From Bacillota bacterium (GTDB lineage: Bacteria; Bacillota; Clostridia; Christensenellales; UMGS416): DNA of 64,000 nt. The first letter of the stretch is position 1. Each line of letters begins with the position of its first letter. The stretch spans positions 46,386-110,385 of the forward strand of contig JAEYPH010000039.1 in the NCBI GenBank assembly GCA_023410875.1, given 5' to 3'. The notes under the pieces were generated by a model that was given only the letters and a program-made list of their open reading frames with translations, did not search any database and was not told the DNA's origin. The translations under genes and the position numbers were made by a program. Shown here piece after piece: positions 8,726 to 16,070 of the stretch.

Positions 8726-9631
8726 ATGAAGGAGAAAACGCGCAAGACCGTCGCCTTTTACGCGATGATATCGCCTTGGTTCATCGTGTTTCTGTTCATG
8801 GGGCTGTTTCCTCTGTTGTATGGCCTGTATCTGAGCTTCACCAATTACTACGGCTTCAACATGAACGCGCTCAAGTTCACCGGCCTGCACAACTACGAGC
8901 TGGTGTTCACCGATACCGACGCCATGAAGGCATTGGGCCGCACGATGCTGTTCTCGCTGATCAATGTGCCGCTGGGCACGTCCGTGGCGCTGTTTCTGGC
9001 GCTGCTGCTCAACAGCCGCACCCGTGGCAGCGGCTTTTTCCGCACAGTGTTCTATCTGCCATCGATCATACCGGTCATCACAACCGTGATGCTGTGGAAG
9101 CAGCTGCTGTTCTCCAGCAATGGAGGCGTGCTCAACACGATATTCTCAGCACTGGGTGTCGGCGAGATCAACTGGTTGGGCTATGACTTTGCCACGGTGT
9201 CGCTGGTCATGATGTCCACATGGGGCGCCGGCGGCGGCGTGCTGATCTATCTGGCCGGCCTCAAGGGCATTCCGCTGGAGCTCTACGAGTCGGCGTCCAT
9301 CGACGGCGCCAACATGTTCCAGATGTTCTTCAAGATCACCGTGCCGCTGATGACGCCGGTTATCTTCTTCAACGTCATCATGGGCATTATAGGCTCTCTG
9401 CAGGTGTATCTGCAGCCCATCCTGCTCACGGGAACGGAGCTGCTCAGCCGCCCCATCGAGCCCAACTACATGTATGTCGTGCACGCGTTCCAGCAGATCT
9501 TCAGTTCCCAGCGCTTCGCCTATGGCATGTCGCTGCTGTGGGTTTTGTTCATCGTGATCCTGGTGCTGTCCGTCGTCGTGTTCCGCACCAGCAAGTACTG
9601 GGTGTATTCCGAGAGCGATCAGGAGGGTTGA
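8726..9631 (+). CDS. Carbohydrate ABC transporter permease (MsmF/UgpA-like)
   Basis: First permease of the second importer, 301 residues. ATG 8726 is chosen because AGAGAGAGG precedes it and because the upstream in-frame ATG at 8654 falls within the intercistronic hairpin. Six hydrophobic segments; the EAA motif reads ESASIDGANMFQMFFKITVP. It belongs to the MalF/UgpA class of sugar permeases. Its stop codon overlaps the ribosome binding region of the next gene, suggesting coupled translation. Confidence 0.93.
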   Translation: MKEKTRKTVAFYAMISPWFIVFLFMGLFPLLYGLYLSFTNYYGFNMNALKFTGLHNYELVFTDTDAMKALGRTMLFSLINVPLGTSVALFLALLLNSRTRGSGFFRTVFYLPSIIPVITTVMLWKQLLFSSNGGVLNTIFSALGVGEINWLGYDFATVSLVMMSTWGAGGGVLIYLAGLKGIPLELYESASIDGANMFQMFFKITVPLMTPVIFFNVIMGIIGSLQVYLQPILLTGTELLSRPIEPNYMYVVHAFQQIFSSQRFAYGMSLLWVLFIVILVLSVVVFRTSKYWVYSESDQEG

Positions 9632-9632
9632 C

Positions 9633-10472
9633 ATTAAAAAGAAAGCAAGAGAGAAACCGACCCCCGGTTCCGCCGTCGTCTACACCTTCCTGATCATACT
9701 ATCGGCGGTCTTCATCTTCCCGTTGTATCTGGCCTTCGTCAATTCGGTCAACGAATGGTATTCCCCGCCGACGATCACGCTGCAGGCCTTTCGGCTGGAC
9801 AACTACTACTATGTGACGACGCTGATCGACTTCTGGCTGTACACCCGCAATTCACTGATCCTGAGCGCCATCACCGTGACCACGACGGCGCTGAGCAGCG
9901 GCCTGGCCGGCTACGCCTTCGCGCGGCTCAAGGCGCCGGGCAGGAACGTTCTGTTCATGGTCGTGCTTTCCACAATGATGCTACCGGGCATCGTCACGCA
10001 GATTCCCACCTACATCCTGTTCTATAAGTTCAAGCTCATCAACTCCTACCTGCCGTGGCTGCTGTGGGGCTTGGGCGGCAGCGCCTTCAACATCTTCCTT
10101 TACCGTCAGTTCTTCGCCACGGTGCCCACAGAGCTGGAAGACGCCGCCCGCATCGACGGCTGCTCGATCTTCCGCACCTACTGGAACATCTTCCTGCCCA
10201 TCTCGCTGCCGGTGGTGGCCACGGTAACGATACTGGCCTTCCACAGCTCGTGGAACGACGTCATCGGCCCGTTCATGTATCTTAAGCAGGACATGTATCC
10301 TCTGGCCACGGCGCTGAGCATGATCGGCTATACGGCCAACGGCAGCAGGCAGGTCATCACACAGGTCACCACCGGCGCAGGCTTGCTGCTGGCGGTGCCC
10401 GTCATCGTCACGTTCTTCCTGGGCCAGCGCTACATCGTGCAGGGCATTGTAACAACCGGCATCAAAGGGTAG
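9633..10472 (+). CDS. Carbohydrate ABC transporter permease (MsmG/UgpE-like), probable ATT start
   Basis: Second permease of the second importer. The first ATG- or TTG-type start in frame (TTG 9723) would cut into the first transmembrane helix. In-frame coding continues upstream to an ATT at 9633 that sits 6 bases after a perfect AGGAGG (9621-9626), giving an N terminus of I/M-K-K-K-A-R-E-K followed by a full first helix and a total of 279 residues, the normal family length. The EAA motif reads DAARIDGCSIFRTYWNIFLP. ATT is a rare but known bacterial start codon; a sequencing error is the alternative. Confidence 0.87.
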   Translation: MKKKAREKPTPGSAVVYTFLIILSAVFIFPLYLAFVNSVNEWYSPPTITLQAFRLDNYYYVTTLIDFWLYTRNSLILSAITVTTTALSSGLAGYAFARLKAPGRNVLFMVVLSTMMLPGIVTQIPTYILFYKFKLINSYLPWLLWGLGGSAFNIFLYRQFFATVPTELEDAARIDGCSIFRTYWNIFLPISLPVVATVTILAFHSSWNDVIGPFMYLKQDMYPLATALSMIGYTANGSRQVITQVTTGAGLLLAVPVIVTFFLGQRYIVQGIVTTGIKG

Positions 10473-10522
10473 CGGCAAGACCTCCCTTGCCACTGCCGGA
10501 GTGGCTGGCCTAACCAAAGACT

Positions 10523-10560
10523 AAAAAAGGAACCGCCTCGAGTGAAGCGGTTCCTTTTTT
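10523..10560. terminator. Bidirectional intrinsic terminator
   Basis: GGAACCGC (10529-10536) and GCGGTTCC (10547-10554) form an 8-bp stem flanked by A6 on the left and T6 on the right, so it can serve both the plus-strand importer ending at 10472 and the minus-strand binding-protein gene ending at 10583. Confidence 0.9.
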
Positions 10561-10582
10561 GCCGTAACGGCGGTATACAGGA

Positions 10583-12304
10583 TTAGTTGAGGATCTTGGG
10601 ATCGGCCTTGGCCTGTTCGTTGACGTAGGCGGCCATGTCTTCATAGCCAGCGGCCTTCATCTTGTTACGGATGTTCTCGATGACAGCCTTGCACTCGTCG
10701 TCGGTCTTGGTCAGGAAGGCCTTCTTGAGCTCGTCGCCGATGTTCAGCGTGGACATCTTCTCATCATAGGTGGGCTTGCCGGTCCAGCTGTCCACAACGT
10801 CGTCAACGGTCTTGTATTCGATGAACTTCAGGGGGTTGATCTCACGGGCCTTCACATAGCCGGCCTCGTTGTAGTCAGCGTCCCAGCCCTTGCTGAAGCT
10901 CGGGTCGGCGCCGATGAACTGGCCGCCAACGCCGAAGCCCATCAGGTTCCACGCGGTGGAGTCACCCTTGCGGGTCTTGTCGGCTTCTTCGGTGTACTTG
11001 GGCACGCCGTTGTCCATGGTGTAGGTCTGGCCTTCGATACCAAACTTGGACAGGATCAGGCCTTCGTCGGAGTTCAGGTAATCGATGAAAGCCAACGCCT
11101 TCTCGGGGGTCTTGATCTGCTTGGAGAAGAAGACGACCGGGGTGCCGGTGCGGCCAATGCGCTCAACCTGAGAGGGGACGCCGCCCTGCATGTCCAGGAT
11201 GGGGCCCAGGGGCACAAAGGTCATCTCGGGATTGGTGGTCATCAGAGTGCTCTGGAAAAAGCCATACTGGTTGGGATAGTGGCAGCCGAACACCGCGACG
11301 CGGCCGGTGACCATCTTTTCCTTGCCCTGCGTGTCGGTCTGAGTGAAGCACTCGGCGTCCATCAGGCCTTCGGCAACCAGCTTGCGCATGTAGAGGGCCC
11401 TATCAACATAAGCCTGGGTGAACACGTCATTGACGAGGGTGCCGTCGGCCTGCTTGGCCCAGCCGGTCACGCCGCCGTTGTTGAAGCCCTTGAGGAACTG
11501 GCCATAGTCCCAGCCGTTGTGCCAGGTGCCGCCGGGGATGACGGGCTTGCCGTTGATGTCGGTGAAGCTGCCTTCCTTGATCTTCTTGAGCAGGTCATAG
11601 ACTGCATCCTGCGTCGTCACGGATTCGGGGGTGATGCCCAGCTTCTCCAGGATGTCCTTGCGGGCGAATAGGTTGTAGGCCCAGTCACGGACGTCTTCCT
11701 TGCCGCGGCCGGTCTGGGTGGGAATGACATAGATCTCGCCGTTGTAATCTTTGTGGTTGACGTCCTTGTCCAGATACTTCTGGGAGATGACGCCCACTTC
11801 ATACAGGCGGTTGATGTTGGGATACTTGCCGCTGTCCAGATAGGACTTCAGGGGCAGAAGCAGGCCCTGCACGCCGGCGTTCTTGATCAGTTCGCCTTCG
11901 CCGCCGGGATCGGTGCTCCAGTGAGGGCCGTTGGTCATGTCGGGCAGATCGCCGGAGGCGAACACGGTGGCGAGCTTTTCACGCTCGGAGCTGGTGATCG
12001 TCTCGACCTTCAGAGCGACGCCGGTCTTGGCCGTTATAGCCTGGGCAACGACGCCCTTGTCCCAACCGTCCGGGAAAGCGGCGGCACCGCCGTTCCAGTC
12101 CATCAGGAAGGAGTAGGTGGTGACTTCGGCTGCGGGTGCGGTAGAGGGTTCAACCGCGGTGGTGGGAGCCTCAGCAGAGGGGGTGGCTTCGGGGGCGGCG
12201 GTGGTGGCCGCAGCGGACGAGGCCGGGTTGGCAGGGGTTCCGCAGGCGGTCAATGATGCAATCATCATGCCGACCACCAGCAGAACGAGCAACTTGCTCT
12301 TCAT
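10583..12304 (-). CDS. Sugar ABC transporter lipoprotein, extracellular solute-binding protein (LplA-like)
   Basis: Binding protein of the third importer, 573 residues; the start is preceded by AAAGGAGG. Lipoprotein signal peptide with lipobox LTAC (Cys21) and a long Ala/Thr/Pro/Glu linker to about residue 60, then an LplA-type large solute-binding domain (segments such as VVFFSKQIKTPEKALAF and ISQKYLDKDV are typical in style). It is the last gene of the run 14333-10583, downstream of its two permeases, which is the reverse of the gene order in the first importer. Probable oligosaccharide substrate; the shared operator with the mannosidase locus suggests a mannoside. Confidence 0.92.
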   Translation of the reverse strand: MKSKLLVLLVVGMMIASLTACGTPANPASSAAATTAAPEATPSAEAPTTAVEPSTAPAAEVTTYSFLMDWNGGAAAFPDGWDKGVVAQAITAKTGVALKVETITSSEREKLATVFASGDLPDMTNGPHWSTDPGGEGELIKNAGVQGLLLPLKSYLDSGKYPNINRLYEVGVISQKYLDKDVNHKDYNGEIYVIPTQTGRGKEDVRDWAYNLFARKDILEKLGITPESVTTQDAVYDLLKKIKEGSFTDINGKPVIPGGTWHNGWDYGQFLKGFNNGGVTGWAKQADGTLVNDVFTQAYVDRALYMRKLVAEGLMDAECFTQTDTQGKEKMVTGRVAVFGCHYPNQYGFFQSTLMTTNPEMTFVPLGPILDMQGGVPSQVERIGRTGTPVVFFSKQIKTPEKALAFIDYLNSDEGLILSKFGIEGQTYTMDNGVPKYTEEADKTRKGDSTAWNLMGFGVGGQFIGADPSFSKGWDADYNEAGYVKAREINPLKFIEYKTVDDVVDSWTGKPTYDEKMSTLNIGDELKKAFLTKTDDECKAVIENIRNKMKAAGYEDMAAYVNEQAKADPKILN

Positions 12305-12351
12305 GGGGGGTCCTCCTTTTTATTGATCTCCTTTTGTATCTCGACCAAGGA

Positions 12352-13311
12352 TCATTCCTTGATGGAGCCGATCATGACACCCTTAACGAAGTATTTCTGC
12401 AGGAACGGATAAATGCAGATAATCGGAAGGGTCAGTATGATGAGGAAGGCCATCTTCAGCGATTCCGGCGTCGTGTTGCGGGCGTTTGCGCCCATCAGCA
12501 CCTCGTTAATTTGTCCCTTGCCGCCGGTGGAGGTCGTGGAGTTCTCGAACACGGCCTGGCTCAGCAGGTCGTTGAGCAACGTGGCGGCGGGGAAGAGCTC
12601 GCGCTTGCGGGGCACGAAGTAGGCGCCGGTAAACCAATCGTTCCAGTTGCCCACGCCGACGAACAGTGCGATGGTGGCCATGGCCGGTATCGACAGCGGG
12701 AAGATGATTCTGAAGAAAATCCCTAACTCGCTGCAACCATCCAGTCGTGCGGACTCATTAAGGCTTTCCGGTATCGTGTAGAAGAATGTGCGCAGTATGA
12801 TCGCGTTGAAGAAGCTGTAGACGCCGGGCACCACGTAGACCCAGAAGTTGTTGAGCAGGCCCAGCTGGCGGAACATGATGTACGTGGGGATCAGACCGCC
12901 GGAAAACAGCGTGGTGAAGTAAAAGTAGAAGATCAACGCCGAGCGGCCGGGCAGGTCGCGCTTGGTCAGCGCGTAGGCCATCAACGCTGTGAAGAAACAA
13001 GACAGCACGATGGACAGCACCGTTCGCCCGACGGAAATTGAAAAGGCCGAGAAGATCAGCGGGTTCGTGAAGGCCTTGGTGTAGTTCTCCAAGGAGAACA
13101 CGCGAGGTAGGAAGTAGATGCCGCCTTTCAGGGCGTCTAGGCCGGAGTTGAAGGACAGGATCAGGCAGTACCAGAAGGGGTACAGCGTCACGATAGCCAA
13201 CGAGATCAGCAGCAAATGATTGACTGATTGCCCGACCTTGTATGCTGTGGACGTTCTGACCTTAAAGGGCTTGTTCTTTGATATATGCAACGGTGCACGA
13301 TCGGTCGTCAT
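12352..13311 (-). CDS. Carbohydrate ABC transporter permease (LplC/YtcP-like)
   Basis: Permease of 319 residues with six hydrophobic segments, an EAA motif ESARLDGCSELGIFFRIIFP and the typical LplC/YtcP ending KYFVKGVMIGSIKE. AAAGGAA precedes the start. It lies between the other permease (71 bases upstream in transcription) and the binding protein (47 bases downstream), all one operon. Confidence 0.94.
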   Translation of the reverse strand: MTTDRAPLHISKNKPFKVRTSTAYKVGQSVNHLLLISLAIVTLYPFWYCLILSFNSGLDALKGGIYFLPRVFSLENYTKAFTNPLIFSAFSISVGRTVLSIVLSCFFTALMAYALTKRDLPGRSALIFYFYFTTLFSGGLIPTYIMFRQLGLLNNFWVYVVPGVYSFFNAIILRTFFYTIPESLNESARLDGCSELGIFFRIIFPLSIPAMATIALFVGVGNWNDWFTGAYFVPRKRELFPAATLLNDLLSQAVFENSTTSTGGKGQINEVLMGANARNTTPESLKMAFLIILTLPIICIYPFLQKYFVKGVMIGSIKE

Positions 13312-13382
13312 TTTTTTCGCATTCCTTTCCTAGCAGCCAGCAAGTGTTTAAAAAACCACCGGCTTTTTAAACGATCGCTCCT

Positions 13383-14333
13383 TTACCACAGAGAGATCTC
13401 GGTCACCTTTTTGGATGTGTAGTTGGCGCCTATGACCAGAGCCAAGCTGAGCACGCTGCGGAAAAGGCCCATGGCTGTGGCGTAGTCGAACTGGTTCATA
13501 TTCAGACCGCGCTTGAGCACGTAGGTGTCGATAACCTCGGAAACGTCAAAGGTCGGCGGCGTTTGCAACAGCAGGATCTGCTCCATGTTGGAGCCGAACA
13601 GGCCGCCAACGCTCAGCAGGAACATGATGCCGATGGTGGGCGTAATGCCAGGCAGCGTGATGTGCTGCAGCTTCTGGGCGCCGTTGGCGCCGTCGATCTC
13701 GGCGGCTTCATATAGCGTGGGGTCGATGCCGGTTAACGCCGCCAGATAGATGATGGAACCGTAGCCGATGCCCTTCCACATGTCCGAGAGGACGATGAAA
13801 GGCAGGAACAGGTTCTTTTCGCCCAGATAGTAGATGGGGTCCAGCCCCATCTGCAGGCGGATATCGTTGAACATGCCGGTGGTGGGAGAGAAGAGCTTAT
13901 GGATCAGCGCGGCCACGACGACCCAGGACACGAAGTAGGGCAGGTAGGAGATCGTCTGTATCGTGCGCTTGAAACCGTTGCCGCGCAGGGCGTTGAGCAT
14001 CAGGGCCAATATGATGGGAGCGGGGAAGTTGATGATCAACTTGGTCAAGCTGATGACGACGGTGTTCTTAAGCACCTTGTAGAAGTACGGGTCACTCAGG
14101 AAGTCCTGGAAATACCGCAGGCCTACCCAGGGGCTGAAATACAAGCCCAGGTTGTACTGGAACTTCTTGAACGCAATGACGACGCCGGTCATCGGGTAGT
14201 AGCAAAACACCGCATACCATATCACCGCAGGCAGCAGGAACAGATAGAACGCGGCGTACTTCTGCAGGTTCTTCTGCAGGCTCAACCGGCGCTTGCTTTG
14301 GCCGGAGGCGCCTCCCAGGGTCTTTACACTCAT
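13383..14333 (-). CDS. Carbohydrate ABC transporter permease (LplB/YteP-like)
   Basis: First gene of the third importer operon, 316 residues, start preceded by AAGGTGG. A basic N terminus precedes six hydrophobic segments; the EAA motif reads EAAEIDGANGAQKLQHITLP, close to that of the 5258 permease. A strong promoter and a palindromic operator lie upstream at 14462-14510. Confidence 0.94.
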   Translation of the reverse strand: MSVKTLGGASGQSKRRLSLQKNLQKYAAFYLFLLPAVIWYAVFCYYPMTGVVIAFKKFQYNLGLYFSPWVGLRYFQDFLSDPYFYKVLKNTVVISLTKLIINFPAPIILALMLNALRGNGFKRTIQTISYLPYFVSWVVVAALIHKLFSPTTGMFNDIRLQMGLDPIYYLGEKNLFLPFIVLSDMWKGIGYGSIIYLAALTGIDPTLYEAAEIDGANGAQKLQHITLPGITPTIGIMFLLSVGGLFGSNMEQILLLQTPPTFDVSEVIDTYVLKRGLNMNQFDYATAMGLFRSVLSLALVIGANYTSKKVTEISLW

Positions 14334-14461
14334 CTTGTGCCCACCTTATAAATTTGTTGATGCCACCGGCCAAATTGGCCGAAGGAGGGGCTTCACCCAC
14401 GCGGACGAAGCCAATTAGAGATTAACCACGAAATTGGGGCAATCAATTTGTATCTATTCAC

Positions 14462-14490
14462 AGTATAGAAATGCGCGCATGATTTGTCAA
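14462..14490 (-). promoter_or_regulatory. Sigma-A-type promoter of the third importer operon
   Basis: On the minus strand TTGACA (14490-14485) and TATACT (14467-14462) are separated by exactly 17 bases, an almost consensus promoter. Transcription would start near 14455 and give a leader of about 120 bases before the permease gene. Confidence 0.85.
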
Positions 14491-14498
14491 GAAGAATC

Positions 14499-14510
14499 TT
14501 TACATGTAAC
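14499..14510. promoter_or_regulatory. Candidate operator TTTACATGTAAC upstream of the importer promoter
   Basis: Palindrome TTACATGTAA, located just upstream of the -35 box. The same core occurs twice in front of the mannosidase gene (15948-15955 and 15977-15988). The position upstream of -35 would fit activation or looping rather than simple blocking. The likely binding protein is the GntR/LacI-type regulator encoded between the two sites. Confidence 0.6.
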
Positions 14511-14594
14511 TTAAAAGTATATGTATGAACAAAAAAGGGCAATAGACGCGGATATCGGCGCAGAAAAGATGCCTCTGAGGGCGAAAGACCCACG

Positions 14595-14631
14595 AAAAAA
14601 CCCAGAGCGACAGAAAAGCTGCAACCCTGGG
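14595..14631 (-). terminator. Intrinsic terminator of the regulator gene
   Basis: Read on the minus strand, CCCAG (14631-14627) pairs with CTGGG (14605-14601), with an inner GCAG/CTGT stem, followed by six T residues (14600-14595). It lies about 90 bases after the regulator stop. Confidence 0.7.
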
Positions 14632-14718
14632 CGTCTATAAAAACATGCACTTCCACCCTTTCATTGGGGTAGAGCTGAAACGTTTTATAGGAAAAAGATG
14701 GTATCCATTTCCACCGGG

Positions 14719-15789
14719 TTAGACCGGGGGCAGCGTTTTGACGGTGTGGCGCTTTTCCAGCCAGACTTCGTGGTCGATGCTTCGCAGCGGGCGCTTCTCC
14801 AGCAGAGCAGCGCTGATCTCATCAACTGCGCTCTTGCCCATCTGTGCGCTGGGCACATCGATGGCCGTGAAGGGAACGCCGTATACCGGCGAATAGGGAT
14901 AATCGCCGTACCCCATGATGGACACGTCCTCATAGATGCGCAGGCCGTTTTGGAACAGCCATTTGCTCACAGCCATGATGGCCAGACTGGTGTGGCTGCA
15001 AATGGCGGTGATGCGGCCGGACAGGATATCCTGCACGGTGAACCGCTGTAAAAACCCTGAAAGATAGTCATCGCTGCGGGTGAGCATCGTGGTGTCGTAC
15101 TCGATGCCGGCATCCTTAAGGGCCTGCAAAAAGCCCTTTTCTCGCCGCTCAATGGTCAACACCGGGCGGGCACTGGAGACATTGGCGATGTATCTGTGGC
15201 CCTTTTTGGCCAAATAGGAGCCCATTTGGTAGCCGCCATCATAGTCGTCGCAGGTGATGCACGGCAAACCCATCTTTTTGGCGGGGTTGTCTATGAGGAG
15301 GATGGGCAGGCCGGCATCCTGCAGGCAGGCCATCGCGCGGTAATCCTCGTCGGTTTCGTATCCGCAGGTGATGGCAGCGATGTAATCGCTGAGCTTCTCT
15401 CGGGCAATCTGCTCGTAGCGCTGCTGCGAGGCGGTGGTGTTGAGTATTTTATAGTCGAAGCCCAGCAGGTTGGCCTGCTCCACGCAGCCCATGGTGACGC
15501 GGAACAGAAAGCCGTCGCCCATCTCGTGGGGCAGAGCGATGAGCAGCTTGCCCCGGTAGGGCGTCTCATCCTGGGTGGCCATAACCAAGCCCTTGCCCGC
15601 CACGCGGCGGATCAGGCCTATACGAATCAGGTCTTCCACAGCCTTGCGGGCGGTGGGGCGGCTGACGCCAAAACGGCGGGCATAGCCCACCTCGGTGTCC
15701 AGCGCCTCGCCGGGCTTCTTGTCGCGGGCGTCGGCCTCGATGAGTTCCCGCACCTGCTCGTAAATCTTCTTCGTGTATCCATTATCCAT
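14719..15789 (-). CDS. GntR-type HTH / LacI-type sensor transcriptional regulator (AraR-like)
   Basis: Cytoplasmic sugar-responsive regulator of 356 residues. The N terminus (about 1-70) is a winged helix of the GntR family (YARRFGVSRPTARKAVEDL is the recognition region), and residues about 80-356 are a LacI/periplasmic-binding-protein-like effector domain (GYGDYPYSPVYGVPFTAIDVP near the C terminus is the typical LacI hinge-strand region). This architecture is that of AraR. It lies between, and is divergent from or upstream of, the two operons that carry a common ACATGT palindrome, so local control of both is inferred. Confidence 0.9.
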   Translation of the reverse strand: MDNGYTKKIYEQVRELIEADARDKKPGEALDTEVGYARRFGVSRPTARKAVEDLIRIGLIRRVAGKGLVMATQDETPYRGKLLIALPHEMGDGFLFRVTMGCVEQANLLGFDYKILNTTASQQRYEQIAREKLSDYIAAITCGYETDEDYRAMACLQDAGLPILLIDNPAKKMGLPCITCDDYDGGYQMGSYLAKKGHRYIANVSSARPVLTIERREKGFLQALKDAGIEYDTTMLTRSDDYLSGFLQRFTVQDILSGRITAICSHTSLAIMAVSKWLFQNGLRIYEDVSIMGYGDYPYSPVYGVPFTAIDVPSAQMGKSAVDEISAALLEKRPLRSIDHEVWLEKRHTVKTLPPV

Positions 15790-15947
15790 GCGAAGACCAA
15801 CTTCTCTTCATAAAATCGTTCATATCGAAACAGGCGGTTCGTCCCGAAACCCGTCGAAATTTTTTATGGAAACCTTACCCCACTCTTATGAATTTATTGA
15901 ATATTATATATGCTGTAAGGCGAAATGACAACAATTGTGAAATAAAA

Positions 15948-16003
15948 ACATGTAATATTATTTGCAAGTCGGACTGTTTACATGTAAAAAAATATGGTAT
16001 GAT
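15948..16003 (+). promoter_or_regulatory. Promoter region of the mannosidase operon with two ACATGTAA palindromes
   Basis: ACATGTAA occurs at 15948-15955 and within the 12-bp perfect palindrome TTTACATGTAAA at 15977-15988. A TATGAT -10 box (15998-16003) lies 17 bases after a poor -35 (TGTTTA, 15975-15980), so the second palindrome would cover the core promoter, a typical repressor position. The surrounding 15790-16070 stretch is AT-rich and otherwise shows no gene. Confidence 0.6.
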
Positions 16004-16070
16004 GGTGCCGATGTGCGAGCCTTGGCGGCAACCAGCCGCCGCATGGCCGCGTAAAAAGGATGGAGAGCCT

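Larger units (their letters stand above)
14334..14718. other. Intergenic region between regulator and importer operon
   Basis: 385 bases without a supported gene. It holds the 5' untranslated region of the importer operon, its promoter (14462-14490), an ACATGT-centred palindrome (14499-14510) and the terminator of the regulator gene (14595-14631). An 87-codon open frame on the minus strand here has no ribosome binding site and overlaps these signals. Confidence 0.75.

Noticed and set aside
14393..14656. 87-codon minus-strand frame upstream of the third importer
   Set aside because: Overlaps a near-consensus promoter, the operator and a terminator; no start site.
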